Shown: positions 42,421 through 51,615, counted from the first letter of the stretch. The stretch: DNA of 64,000 nt from Roseiarcus sp963784805 (GCA_963784805.1 CAWASR010000016.1:248001-312000), one strand, 5' to 3'. Notes: generated by a model not told the origin, from the sequence alone. Numbers and translations: made by a program.

Positions 42421-43692
42421 TCACCGCTTCGCCAGCGCGCGCAGATCGAACGCGGGATCCGCCGCTTCTTGCGGCGTCAATGTCTTGGCCGTGCCGATGA
42501 TGCGCCTGGCCGCCGCGTGGTCGCCGGCGCGGTTGACGGATTCGACGACCGCGAGCTTGCCGTCCTTGAAGCCGAAGGTCGAGAAAGCGCGCGCCCCCGG
42601 ATCGCCGCGCACGACCCATGTGTCGACGCCATGCGACAGACCGGCGATCTGCAGCTTCAAATCCCCCTGATCGCTCCAGAACCAAGGCAGCGCGTCATAG
42701 GGCGCCGGTTTGCCCGCCAGCCGCGCGGCGACGCAGCGCCCCTGGTCGACGGCGTTCTGCACCGATTCGAGTCGGGTGCGGAATCCAAGCGCCGCGTTGG
42801 GAAAGTCGGCGCAGTCGCCGATCGCTGAAATTTCGGGATCCGAGGTCCGCAGGAACTCCCCGACGACGACGCCATTGGCGCATTCGAGTCCGCTCGCGCG
42901 CGCCAGCGCATCCTCCGCGGTGACGCCGACGGCAATGACGACGAGATCGGCCGGAAGGACTTCTCCGTTGCTTAGAGCCACGGCCTCCGCCTTTTCGACG
43001 CCCTTGATCGCCGCGACCCCGAGCCCGAGACGAATCCTCGCGCCGAAAGCCAGATGCGACTCGAGGAAAAAGTCTGACATGATCTGCGAGACGGCGCGTC
43101 CCATCGGTCGCGCGATTTCGACCACCGTCACTTCGGCGCCGAGGCTCGTGGCGGTGGCGGCGATTTCGAGCCCGATGAAACCGGCCCCAATGATGACGAG
43201 CTTGCGCCCGGCGTGGATGCGCTCGCGCAGCGCGGCGGCGTCGGCGATCGAGCGCAGGGCGAAAACACCCGGCAGAGCGACGCCCGGAGCGTCGAGCCGC
43301 CGCTGCCGCGCGCCGGTCGCCAGGATGAGATGTCGATAGCCGATTGCAGCGCCGTCGCTGGTCTCCACCCGCCGGGAAGAGCGGTCGATTCCGATCGCGC
43401 CGACGCCGCGCCTGAGGTCGATGCGATGGTCGCGGAAGAAAGCCTCTGCCCTCAGCGGCAGCCCGTGAATGTCCATATCGCCCTTGAGAAACGCCTTCGA
43501 CAGGGGCGGGCGCTGATAGGGCAGATCCTTCTCGTCGGACAAGAGAACAACGTCGCCTTCGAACCCCTCCTCGCGCAGGCTCGCGGCGGCCTGAACGCCA
43601 GCGTGGCCGGCGCCGACGATGACGACCGGGGCAGGGGACATGGCTTCGATTTCCGCCGTTGCGCGTTCGTCTGGAGAGGCGGTCGGGTTCAT
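42421..43692 (-). CDS. FAD-dependent ferredoxin-reductase-like oxidoreductase
   Basis: Flavoprotein of 423 residues related to putidaredoxin/rubredoxin reductases. The FAD motif VVIVGAGHAGVQAAASLRE is followed by LPYQRPPLSKAFL, the NAD(P)H motif LVIIGAGFIGLEIAATA, the ISAIGDCADFP FAD-ribityl segment, and a C-terminal reductase domain with WFWSDQGDLKLQIAG. Enzymes of this family pass electrons from NADH to ferredoxins that serve P450s or dioxygenases. It starts in an ATGA overlap with hemY, so it is the last gene of the hemD-mic60-hemY transcript. The link to the P450 at 23 kb is only a possibility. Confidence 0.88.
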   Translation of the reverse strand: MNPTASPDERATAEIEAMSPAPVVIVGAGHAGVQAAASLREEGFEGDVVLLSDEKDLPYQRPPLSKAFLKGDMDIHGLPLRAEAFFRDHRIDLRRGVGAIGIDRSSRRVETSDGAAIGYRHLILATGARQRRLDAPGVALPGVFALRSIADAAALRERIHAGRKLVIIGAGFIGLEIAATATSLGAEVTVVEIARPMGRAVSQIMSDFFLESHLAFGARIRLGLGVAAIKGVEKAEAVALSNGEVLPADLVVIAVGVTAEDALARASGLECANGVVVGEFLRTSDPEISAIGDCADFPNAALGFRTRLESVQNAVDQGRCVAARLAGKPAPYDALPWFWSDQGDLKLQIAGLSHGVDTWVVRGDPGARAFSTFGFKDGKLAVVESVNRAGDHAAARRIIGTAKTLTPQEAADPAFDLRALAKR

Positions 43693-45266
43693 TCGTTCGA
43701 GTAGAGCCGGAAGCTGCGCCGCTTCGTCTCCGGCGCCTCGGGACCTGGATCGTCCGGCGCCATTGTCGCCGGATCGATGATCACGCCGGTCCGCGGCGCA
43801 TGGGCGACGGCGGGAGCGGGCGCCGCGCGGCGTTGCGGTTCGACGGCCTGAGGCTCCAACACGGGCGAGTCTGAAACGTGCGGCGGTTCAACCGGCGCGG
43901 GCGCCGGCGCGGCAATTTCAGCCGGTTTGGGCGAGGCGGCCACCGGGTCGGCAATCATAGGCTCTGGCGACGACGCGATACGCTCGTCGGGCGCGCGCCA
44001 GACGAAGGCGTCGAGCGCGCCCGACGGCGATGCCGGCGCCCAGCGATCGCTAATGACTCCGTCGGCCACCCAGGCCTTGTCGTGCGGCGCACGTGCGGCG
44101 CGGGCGAGCCACTCGCGCACGGCGCCTTGGTTGCCTTCTGCATCCTCGATGTCGGCCATCAACAGGCAGACGCGGCGCGCCGGTCGTCCATGGGGCGAGT
44201 CGGACGCGAGCAGCGGGGCGATGGCGGCGCGAGCGGTGGCGCGGTCGTGCGCCTCGAGCGCCGCGCGGCCAACGGTGAGCATCGATTCGGGTTCGTCGGG
44301 CGCGACCCGCGCCAGCGTCCGGGCGCGCGCGAGGCGGTCCGCGATCGAGTCTCCGCGACGGACGCGCACATAGGCTGCGGCAAGGTCGGGATGGGGGGTC
44401 TGCGCATAGGCGCTCTCGAGGATTTTCGAGGCGCGGCGATAATCGCCGGCGCCCGCGGTCAGCCGCCCGCAGATCGCGGCCGCGGGTACGAGCGTCGGCG
44501 CAAGACGGCAGGCTTCCTGCGCGAGCGTCAGCGCGCCCTTCGGATCGTGATCGATCTGCTCTTCCGCCATCGCGGTCTTGATGACCGCGCGCCACCGATT
44601 GGCGGTCGGCCTGTCGATTAGGCGGGCGGCGGCGTTCGAATCGACGGTCGCCAGCGCGCCGGCCCAGTCGCCGCGCCGCGCACGGTCGTCGAGCACCGCC
44701 TGCCCCGCCCAGGCGACCGGAGCATGCGCGCTCGCGCGCATGGCGTATTGCAGGGCCGCCTCGTGGTCGCCGGCGCGACGGGCCTCAAGATGCAGGCCGC
44801 GCAGGCCGAGTCCATGTGTCGGGGGATGATCCAGCATGGCGTTGAAGGCGTCAACGGCGCCCTTTCGGTCGCCGGACAGTTGCGCGGCCTGCGCGCGCAG
44901 GAGTTTGGCCATCGGTTCATGGGCGACCAGGCGGTTCGCCTCGGCCGCATGTCGGGCCGCCGCGCGCATATCGCCGGCGCCGACGGCGATCATGCCCTGC
45001 GAAAGAGCCGCGAACCCCTTTTCGCGCTTGCGCGCTTGGGCGGTCATGGAGACCAGCGACGGGATGCGGAATAGGAAACGCAACACGCCCCAAACGATGG
45101 AGATCGCGATCGCCAGCGCGGCGACGACGCCGAGCGCCAGCATCAGCGAGACGTCATATTCGACCCCTCTCCATGTCAGCGTCACGACGCCCGGATTGTC
45201 GGCGAGCCATGTGAGCCCCAGAGCGGCCAAAGCCAGCCCGGCGAGAAATATCAACAGGCGAAACAT
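43689..45266 (-). CDS. hemY: HemY-family TPR protein
   Basis: Protein of 525 residues with a HemY_N domain: two membrane segments near residues 3-20 and 38-62, joined by PGVVTLTWRGVEYDVS, then cytosolic or periplasmic TPR-like helices to about residue 400. The last 120 residues are proline/alanine-rich and disordered. The family is encoded with haem-synthesis genes in many proteobacteria, but a direct enzymatic role is not established. It sits between the Mic60 homologue (70 nt upstream) and the flavoprotein. Confidence 0.88.
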   Translation of the reverse strand: MFRLLIFLAGLALAALGLTWLADNPGVVTLTWRGVEYDVSLMLALGVVAALAIAISIVWGVLRFLFRIPSLVSMTAQARKREKGFAALSQGMIAVGAGDMRAAARHAAEANRLVAHEPMAKLLRAQAAQLSGDRKGAVDAFNAMLDHPPTHGLGLRGLHLEARRAGDHEAALQYAMRASAHAPVAWAGQAVLDDRARRGDWAGALATVDSNAAARLIDRPTANRWRAVIKTAMAEEQIDHDPKGALTLAQEACRLAPTLVPAAAICGRLTAGAGDYRRASKILESAYAQTPHPDLAAAYVRVRRGDSIADRLARARTLARVAPDEPESMLTVGRAALEAHDRATARAAIAPLLASDSPHGRPARRVCLLMADIEDAEGNQGAVREWLARAARAPHDKAWVADGVISDRWAPASPSGALDAFVWRAPDERIASSPEPMIADPVAASPKPAEIAAPAPAPVEPPHVSDSPVLEPQAVEPQRRAAPAPAVAHAPRTGVIIDPATMAPDDPGPEAPETKRRSFRLYSNE

Positions 45267-45336
45267 GGCGTCTCCGCATTCCCAGGGCGCGGCTCGCCGA
45301 CAACCAGCCGCCTACCCAACCCGACTTGATCGAATC

Positions 45337-46539
45337 TCAAGGCTTGGCGCCGCCCGTCAACCGCCCGATCGCCTGCTCGCGGATAGACCGAAGGGCCGCG
45401 TCCGCCGCGCGCCTTGCGCCGGCCTGCGCCGCCCAGCCCACGGCCGGCTGGCGCGCGGCTTCCGGCAGCTTGCCGAAGGCGGCGAGCGCGCCGCTCACGT
45501 CGTCGCGCCTGCAAGCCGCCTCGATTTGGGAAATCAACGCCGCTGGATCGTCGCCGGCGGTCTCTTTCAAATTGTGCACTTGAACCAGGCCGCGGATATG
45601 AGCGAGAAAGCGATCGACGATCCCGCCGTGGTCGGCGTGCGTCGTCGCGGCCAGGACCTTGGGCGCGACGGCGTCGAAGGACGCGGCGAGGGCGTGGCCG
45701 GTCGGCGCGCCGTTGACGACAACTTTGAGCGCGGCCAGTCGCGCAGGCTCGACCCCGAGACGCTCCAGAGCTCCAAGCTCTTCGTCGATTGGCGCGCCGG
45801 ACGCGAGCTTTTGGTCCAGCGCCTCGGCGATGATCGCGATCGCAGCGGCGTTGTCGCTTGCCGAGGGTTGCTCCGGGGCGGCCCGCGTCTCGCTCTTGGG
45901 GGCCGCCAGCGCCGCCTCGACCTTGTCGAGGCGGTCGGCGAGCGCGGAAATGTCAGGGGTCGCTCCGCTCGACCGCTCAGCGCCGGATTCCAGCTTGGCG
46001 ATGCGCGACGCGAGGCCGGGAATTTCATCGCGCGCCGCGCTGACTTCGGCGCGCAAGCCCTTCACGTCCGTGGCTAGGTGTTGCGCGGCTTCCATCGACG
46101 CCGCCGCGGCCCGACGGTTCTCGGCATTGGAGGCTTCAAACGCGCGCAGGCGCTTGTCGAGGCCTGCGAGCGCCGCGCTCTGACTTTGCGCCTGGGATTC
46201 GAGAGCCGCGAGGCGGCCCGCGTCCCGCTCGGCGAGATCCGCTCTAGGGGCGAAAAGGTAGTAGCCGCCGCCGGCGGCGAGCGCCGCGACGATCAGGCCG
46301 CCGAGCGCCCCGGCGGCGCCGGCGCGCAGGCGGCTCGAAGGATCCGCGGGGGCCTGCGTATAAGGAGTCGACAAGGCCTCCTTGGCCGGCTCGGCGGCGG
46401 CTGGCTCGCGCGGCGCGTCGTTCTCTCCCCGCGCCGCGACCTCGCCGTCGATGACGTCGCCATCATCTCGCTTGTCGCGATTGGGCGGCGCGGCCCCCCG
46501 CTGTTCGGAAGCCACATTGTGGATTTCCTCGTCGACCAT
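45337..46539 (-). CDS. Alphaproteobacterial Mic60/mitofilin homologue
   Basis: Protein of 400 residues. A polar, acidic, disordered N-terminus is followed by one membrane segment (about 74-96, rich in Gly/Ala), a long alanine-rich coiled coil (about 100-250), and a C-terminal mitofilin domain with HADHGGIVDRFLAHIRGLVQV. Alphaproteobacterial Mic60 proteins shape intracytoplasmic membranes, and the mitochondrial cristae protein descends from them. The gene order hemD, mic60, hemY is the one reported for this family. The ATG at 46539 is chosen because upstream residues of the open frame belong to no known domain. Confidence 0.85.
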   Translation of the reverse strand: MVDEEIHNVASEQRGAAPPNRDKRDDGDVIDGEVAARGENDAPREPAAAEPAKEALSTPYTQAPADPSSRLRAGAAGALGGLIVAALAAGGGYYLFAPRADLAERDAGRLAALESQAQSQSAALAGLDKRLRAFEASNAENRRAAAASMEAAQHLATDVKGLRAEVSAARDEIPGLASRIAKLESGAERSSGATPDISALADRLDKVEAALAAPKSETRAAPEQPSASDNAAAIAIIAEALDQKLASGAPIDEELGALERLGVEPARLAALKVVVNGAPTGHALAASFDAVAPKVLAATTHADHGGIVDRFLAHIRGLVQVHNLKETAGDDPAALISQIEAACRRDDVSGALAAFGKLPEAARQPAVGWAAQAGARRAADAALRSIREQAIGRLTGGAKP

Positions 46540-46565
46540 CTCTGAGCGCCCTCGCTTTTCGGGCC

Positions 46566-47294
46566 CTATATACGAGAGGCCCCCCGCGATTGGAACCCGC
46601 GCAGCGCCCGGCCTAAAGCTGCGAAGAGCGCGCTCTCTTCGGGTGCTTCCGCCACTAGGACGTGGGCTGCGCCGATCGCCTGGAGCGGCTCGGCGACGTC
46701 GCGCGAGAGGCAAACGTGCCGCATGGCCAGGAAATGTTCGGCAATGCCAGAGGCCTGCGCCAGTCCCGCCGCCAGCGCGGCCGAACGGCGCGAGTAATGG
46801 AGCGCCGCGACACAGGACGCCAAGGCCTTGACCTCGGCTGGTCGCCAAGCTTCACGCGCTTCAGCCGCGTAAGCCTGGACGACTTCCAGGACGCATGTCC
46901 CGGCGAGCCGCGCCTCCAGCGCGCCCTTGCGGTCGCGCCCGGCGAGATAGAGCACATTCGCGCCCGAAGCGAGGCGGCTCTCAAGCGTCGCGATCAGTTG
47001 GGCCGCATTTGATGCGGGTGGAGCGGCGAGCCGCCAACCCCGCGCTTCCGCCGCCCGCGCCGTTCTGGCGCCGACAACATAAAGCGGCGACGTTTTGTCG
47101 CTCGGCGCGTTACTAAGAAACGCCTTGGCGCTCGAGGCGACAACCGCGGCATACCGCGCCTTGCCCGGCGTGAAGGCATGCGGCGCGGTCTCGATCGCCG
47201 GAATGCAAGCGACGGAATGCCCGAGCCGGCGCAACCGGGACGCGCTGCCGGCCGCATCGTCGTGCGCGCGAAAGAGCGCGACCCTGGCCGACAT
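46566..47294 (-). CDS. hemD: Uroporphyrinogen-III synthase
   Basis: Protein of 242 residues that closes and rearranges hydroxymethylbilane into uroporphyrinogen III in haem, sirohaem and cobalamin synthesis. HemD sequences are poorly conserved, but the two-domain alternation is visible: VALFRAHDDAAGSASRL, YAAVVASSAKAFL, LYVVGARTARAAEARGW, VLYLAGRDRKGALEARLA, and ALHYSRRSAALAAGLA. Its place upstream of mic60 and hemY supports the call. The start at 47294 gives the usual length. hemC, the normal upstream partner, is not present here. Confidence 0.87.
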   Translation of the reverse strand: MSARVALFRAHDDAAGSASRLRRLGHSVACIPAIETAPHAFTPGKARYAAVVASSAKAFLSNAPSDKTSPLYVVGARTARAAEARGWRLAAPPASNAAQLIATLESRLASGANVLYLAGRDRKGALEARLAGTCVLEVVQAYAAEAREAWRPAEVKALASCVAALHYSRRSAALAAGLAQASGIAEHFLAMRHVCLSRDVAEPLQAIGAAHVLVAEAPEESALFAALGRALRGFQSRGASRI

Positions 47295-47441
47295 CAGCGG
47301 CGCCTCGTTCCCATGTCCGACATTATGGGGGTCGGCGTCGGGCGGGCAAGCCACCACGGACGCTTGCCGATCAGCGCGCAGCCGTTTACCCCCTCGCCGC
47401 GGCGACCAAGCCGACAGAGGCGACGCCGGCAGGATCATCGG

Positions 47442-49499
47442 TTGGACAAAGCCCTCAACACTCCAGACCTCATCGCGGCGCGGGCGTCGGCCCCGCTTGG
47501 CTTCAGGTACGACATCAATGGGTTGCGCGCCCTCGCCGTGCTCGGCGTCGTCGCCTTCCACGCCGATCGCACATGGGTTCCCGGCGGGTTCACCGGCGTC
47601 GACGTCTTTTTTGTCATTTCCGGTTTTCTGATTTCACGCATCATCATGAGTGAAAGCGCCGCCGGCCATTTCTCGCTGGCGGCGTTTTACGCCAAACGCG
47701 CCCGGCGCATCCTGCCCGCCATGCTGGTGATGGCGGCCTTCGTCTGGATTTTGGGCTGGCGTCGCGCCGCGCCGGTCCAATTCCGCGACATCGGCGGCGC
47801 CCTGCTGGGCAACTCATACTTCACCGTCAATTTCTGGCTTCTCAAACTCGCCGGCGTCGGCGGCTATTTCGGCCCCGACTCGGCCACGAAGCCTCTTCTG
47901 CACCTCTGGTCGCTGAGCATCGAGGAGCAATTCTACCTCGTCTGGTCGGTCTTGCTTCTGGCGCTGTTCAAGCTCAGGGAAGGTCTTGTCGCCGGCGTCA
48001 TCGCCGCCATTTTCGTCGCCTCGCTGGCCGCCTGCGTCATCCTGACTCCGAGCGATCCGATCGCCGCGTTCTATCTGCCGTGGACCCGCGCATGGGAGCT
48101 CGCGCTCGGCGCGCTGCTGGCGTATCGCGAGGTCTTTCTGCTCTCCGCTCTGCCCTATCCGTCGCGTCGCGTCGCCGATATCGGCGCCGGCCTCGGGATC
48201 GCGCTGATGCTCGGAGCCTATGTTTTCCTCAACGAGACGCAGCCGTTTCCCGGCTGGCTGGCGGTGGTTCCGACCGCCGGCTGCGCTCTTGTCATCGCTC
48301 ATCCGCGTTCGCGTTTGGGGGATGTCGCGCTCGGCAATCGGGTGGCCGGCTTCTTCGGCGCGATTTCCTACCCGCTCTATCTGTGGCATTGGCCTTTGTT
48401 CGCCTTCGCCCACGTCTGGCCCGGGGTGATCCCGACGGCGGGCGTGATGTTGACCCTCGCGGCGGTGGCGGTCGTTCTCGCCGCCCTCACCTATCGGTTG
48501 ATCGAATTGCCGGTCGCTAGGCTGTTTCGCCGCCGTCCGTTCGCGGTCGCGCTCACGCTCGCGGGCCTGCTGGCGCTGACCGGGATCGTCGGGAAGCTCA
48601 CCTACGACGCGAAGGGCTTTCCCGAGCGTTTCCCGCCTTTGGTCACCCGCATTTTCGATTACGACGCGAACGGCGCCAAAGACGAGCGGTTGATGCACTG
48701 CTTCTATCAGCGCGACAATGTGCGCTACTCGCTCGCCGAGGAGCGCGAGCGGGCGGCGCGCTTCTTCGAAAAAGGCCATTGCTCCGCCGTCCCGGACCCA
48801 TCGAAGCCGACGATTCTCGTCGTCGGCGATTCGCATGCGGCGCATCTGTTCGCCGGCTTGCGCGCGCTCTATGGGGCAAAGGCCAACATCCTGAGCCTGA
48901 CTTCGGTTTTTTGCGTCCCCCTGGTCGAGAATGTCGAGATGGAGGCCGGCGTCGCCGGCACGCCGCGCTGCCGGGCCATCAACGACTACGTGTTCGCCCA
49001 GATCCGGGCGATCAGGCCGGACGTCGTGATCGTCGGCGGCTATTTCTCCCAGTACGACCACGGGGCGAACTGGCGCTACCCCGGCTATCTCGACGCCCTG
49101 GTCGCTGGCGCGCGGCGGCTGCACGCCGAGGGCGTGCCTTCGATCATCATCGCGGGCGAGGTGCCGACCTGGGCGCCTTCCCTGCCCGTTCTGGTCGGGC
49201 GCGACGTCCTCGATCGCGGTCAGGCGCCGGCATTCTCCAAGATCGGCGTCAGGCCCGATTCGCTTGCGACCGATCGCGCGCTCGCCGCGAAGGACTGGGG
49301 CCCGGGCGTCACGTACGTCTCACAGGCAAAAAAACTGTGCGGCGCCGACGGCTGCCGGCGTCTGATCGGCCCCGACCTGCCCGAGGACCTGCTGGCCGTC
49401 GACTATGGCCACTACAGCCTCAAAGGCTCGATCTTCGCGGTCAAGACCATTCTGGCGCCGGCAATCGACGCCGCGCTCGCCAAAGCCGGCAAGGATTAA
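47442..49499 (+). CDS. OafA-type acyltransferase with C-terminal SGNH domain
   Basis: Membrane protein of about 685 residues that probably O-acylates a surface polysaccharide. The acyltransferase-3 domain begins YDINGLRALAVLGVVAFHAD and GGFTGVDVFFVISGFLISRI, runs through about ten membrane helices, and includes LLHLWSLSIEEQFYL. The periplasmic SGNH hydrolase-like domain has the nucleophile block VVGDSHAAHLF and ends with the Asp/His block DYGHYSLKGS. The start is uncertain: TTG at 47442, with AGGA upstream, gives the family length, but the open frame extends to 47178. It lies between hemD and tsaD, where hemC usually stands. Confidence 0.87.
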   Translation: MDKALNTPDLIAARASAPLGFRYDINGLRALAVLGVVAFHADRTWVPGGFTGVDVFFVISGFLISRIIMSESAAGHFSLAAFYAKRARRILPAMLVMAAFVWILGWRRAAPVQFRDIGGALLGNSYFTVNFWLLKLAGVGGYFGPDSATKPLLHLWSLSIEEQFYLVWSVLLLALFKLREGLVAGVIAAIFVASLAACVILTPSDPIAAFYLPWTRAWELALGALLAYREVFLLSALPYPSRRVADIGAGLGIALMLGAYVFLNETQPFPGWLAVVPTAGCALVIAHPRSRLGDVALGNRVAGFFGAISYPLYLWHWPLFAFAHVWPGVIPTAGVMLTLAAVAVVLAALTYRLIELPVARLFRRRPFAVALTLAGLLALTGIVGKLTYDAKGFPERFPPLVTRIFDYDANGAKDERLMHCFYQRDNVRYSLAEERERAARFFEKGHCSAVPDPSKPTILVVGDSHAAHLFAGLRALYGAKANILSLTSVFCVPLVENVEMEAGVAGTPRCRAINDYVFAQIRAIRPDVVIVGGYFSQYDHGANWRYPGYLDALVAGARRLHAEGVPSIIIAGEVPTWAPSLPVLVGRDVLDRGQAPAFSKIGVRPDSLATDRALAAKDWGPGVTYVSQAKKLCGADGCRRLIGPDLPEDLLAVDYGHYSLKGSIFAVKTILAPAIDAALAKAGKD

Positions 49500-49561
49500 T
49501 CACAGTATTTGTTGGTTTTACTAAGGACGCGCGCCAGCTGGTGAAATTATCGCAAGCCAGC

Positions 49562-49616
49562 GGGAAGCAAAGGAAAGCCCAATGGGAAGCAAAAGAAAAT
49601 AAAAGGGAAGAAAAGG
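49562..49616. repeat. Purine-rich short tandem repeats
   Basis: Three degenerate units beginning GGGAAG start at 49562, 49584 and 49605, each followed by an A/G-rich run. The top strand is nearly all purine for over 50 nt, unlike anything else in the window. It immediately follows the acyltransferase gene. It may be slippage-prone DNA or part of a transcript end with the TCCTT tract that follows. Confidence 0.5.
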
Positions 49617-50115
49617 AAAACTCCTTCTTTCCGGGAATCAGGACTTTTCAAGGGGTTACGCCAATTCGAAAGGCAATATTTTCTTCCGCTCCACGTTCCG
49701 CCGAATTCTGCACGAGTCCCGTCCGCCCCCAGGTCGGCCGGGCGGATCGTCCGGCGAACGGCGACCTGAGCCCAACCTAGCACAGCTTTTTGTTTTCCGA
49801 AAGTCAAAATTGTTAACGCATTGAAATGATGAGGTTAAATCGGGATATTTGCCGCCCGTTCGGGCCGAGCGACGCCCTGATCTCGCCGATCGCCTCGCAC
49901 AGCGCCTCGACGAAGGCGCCGTGGCGATCCCAATCGGCGTCTTCGCGGGAGAGCTCCGTTCCCATCGAGCCGCCGCAGACGACGCGGCCTGATCCGGCGG
50001 CGACGGCGCGCCCCGCGCGCAACGAGCGCGGCTACAATCGGCGCGTTCGCCGGTTCCCTCCCCGCCTCCTTCACGCTATGGGCTTCACAACTTAGAGCGG
50101 AGCGAACCGAACGAA
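49617..50115. other. Gap between acyltransferase and tsaD, no clear gene
   Basis: About 500 nt. The first part, to about 49830, is AT-richer than the surroundings. A minus-strand frame of 69 codons (49813-50022, TTG start) reads smoothly and might be the tail of a decayed gene, but I recognise no family and there is no ribosome site. In related genomes hemC begins in about this place, divergent from tsaD, and I see no convincing hemC fragment. Confidence 0.5.
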
Positions 50116-51177
50116 ATGCGGGTTCTGGGCATCGAGACGACCTGCGACGAGACCGCGGCCGCGGTGGTGCGGCTGCGGCCCGACGGTGGGGGAGACATTC
50201 TCGCCGACGAGGTGATGAGCCAGATCGCCGCCCATGCGGCTTTCGGCGGGGTGGTGCCGGAGATCGCCGCGCGCGCCCATGTCGAGATCGTCGATTCGCT
50301 GATCTTCCGCGCGCTCGACCGCGCCAAAATGACGGCAAAAGACCTCGACGGGGTCGCGGCGGCGGCGGGGCCGGGCCTGATCGGCGGCGTGCTGGTCGGC
50401 CTGATGGCGGGCAAGGGCGTGGCGCTTGCTTGCGGCAGGCCTTTCATCGCCGTCAATCATCTCGAGGCGCACGCGCTGACCGCCCGCCTGGTCGCCAATG
50501 TCGCCTTTCCCTATCTCGCGCTGCTGGCTTCCGGCGGACACACCCAGATTCTCGCGGTCAAAGGGGTCGGCGACTACGCCCGGCTCGGCGCGACCATGGA
50601 CGACGCGATCGGCGAAGCCTTCGACAAGACGGCGAAACTGCTCGGCCTCGGTTTTCCCGGCGGGCCGGCGGTCGAGGCGGCCGCGAGGCACGGCAATCCA
50701 GAGCGGTTCGCGCTGCCCCGGCCGATGGCCGGGCGTCCGAACGCCGATTTTTCGCTGTCGGGCCTGAAAACCGCGGTGCGGCTCGTCGCCGAATCCGTCG
50801 CCCCTTTGCGATCGCGCGACGTCGCCGATCTCTGCGCCTCGTTTCAGGCCGCGGTCGCCGACGTGGTCGAGGACCGCATGCGGGTCGGCCTCAAACTGTT
50901 TCGCGAGCGCCTGGGCGCCCCGCCGAGCGCCGTCGTGATCGCCGGCGGCGTCGCCGCCAACGCGACGCTGCGCGAAGTGCTGGCGCGGCTTTGCGCCGAG
51001 GCCGGGCTGCCGATGGTCGCGCCGCCGCAGAACCTGTGCACCGACAATGGGGCCATGATCGCATGGGCTGGAATCGAGCGGTTGCGGCTCGGCCTGACCG
51101 ACCGGCTCGACGTTCCGGGCCGCCCGCGCTGGCCGCTCGATCCTGGCGCGCAACCCGCCCTCAACAACAAGGCGTAA
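50116..51177 (+). CDS. tsaD: tRNA N6-threonylcarbamoyladenosine transferase
   Basis: Enzyme of 353 residues that transfers the threonylcarbamoyl group to A37 of ANN-decoding tRNAs, together with TsaB and TsaE. The ASKHA fold starts with LGIETTCDETAAAVV, and metal ligands His115 and His119 are in NHLEAHA. GGHTQIL, MDDAIGEAFDKTAKLLGL and the C-terminal GGVAANATLRE and CTDNGAMIAWAG blocks complete the family. An AGAGCGGAGCG region precedes the ATG. Two palindromic repeats follow its stop. Confidence 0.96.
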   Translation: MRVLGIETTCDETAAAVVRLRPDGGGDILADEVMSQIAAHAAFGGVVPEIAARAHVEIVDSLIFRALDRAKMTAKDLDGVAAAAGPGLIGGVLVGLMAGKGVALACGRPFIAVNHLEAHALTARLVANVAFPYLALLASGGHTQILAVKGVGDYARLGATMDDAIGEAFDKTAKLLGLGFPGGPAVEAAARHGNPERFALPRPMAGRPNADFSLSGLKTAVRLVAESVAPLRSRDVADLCASFQAAVADVVEDRMRVGLKLFRERLGAPPSAVVIAGGVAANATLREVLARLCAEAGLPMVAPPQNLCTDNGAMIAWAGIERLRLGLTDRLDVPGRPRWPLDPGAQPALNNKA

Positions 51178-51265
51178 GATCGAATTCCAACAATCGGTCT
51201 CAATCATCGAGATTCTGAGCGTGAATGCGCGCTCCCCCGTTTTTCCGATCCAATCGAAACGCGAT

Positions 51266-51357
51266 CGTCATTGCGAGCGCAGCGAAGCAATCCATTGACG
51301 ACCGCCGCCAATCTTGCGCCGCTGGATTGCTTCGTCGCTGCGCTCCTCGCAATGACG
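51266..51357. repeat. Long palindromic repeat, tandem copy 1
   Basis: A 92-nt element with near-complementary ends: CGTCATTGCGAGCGCAGCGA at the left and the complement of that pattern, CGCTGCGCTCCTCGCAATGACG, at the right, with inner GAAGCAATCCA / TGGATTGCTTC arms. This CATTGCGAG...CTCGCAATG palindrome is a widespread intergenic repeat type in proteobacteria. It repeats 157 nt downstream with flanking sequence included. Confidence 0.85.
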
Positions 51358-51422
51358 GCGCAAAGGCAATCGGACAGCAGGCTGAGCGCTCATGCACGGA
51401 GCCGGTCCAATCGAGACGCGAT

Positions 51423-51514
51423 CGTCATTGCGAGCGCAGCGAAGCAATCCATTGACGACCGCCGCCAATCTTGCGCTGCTGGATTGCTTCGTCGCTGCGC
51501 TCCTCGCAATGACG
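51423..51514. repeat. Long palindromic repeat, tandem copy 2
   Basis: Second copy of the 92-nt palindrome, differing from the first at a single visible position in the centre (GCGCCGCTGG versus GCGCTGCTGG). The preceding TCCAATCGARACGCGATCG is also duplicated, so the repeated unit is about 157 nt in direct orientation. The whole 51178-51615 gap contains these repeats and no gene. Confidence 0.85.
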
Positions 51515-51615
51515 GCTCAAAGTCGATCGGACGGCGCGCTAAGCGCTGATGCGTGGAGCTGGCTGAGAGCGACGAGCCGCCCCAGCAATAGGCGCCGCCC
51601 TCGCCAAGCGCGGCT

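Noticed and set aside
49813..50022. 69-codon minus-strand frame near tsaD, considered as a hemC fragment
   Set aside because: No HemC motif (such as the GTRGSPLA start) or ribosome site; left as an uncalled frame.
51266..51514. Tandem palindromes considered as a CRISPR array
   Set aside because: Only two long units with nearly identical flanks; no short repeats with variable spacers and no cas genes.
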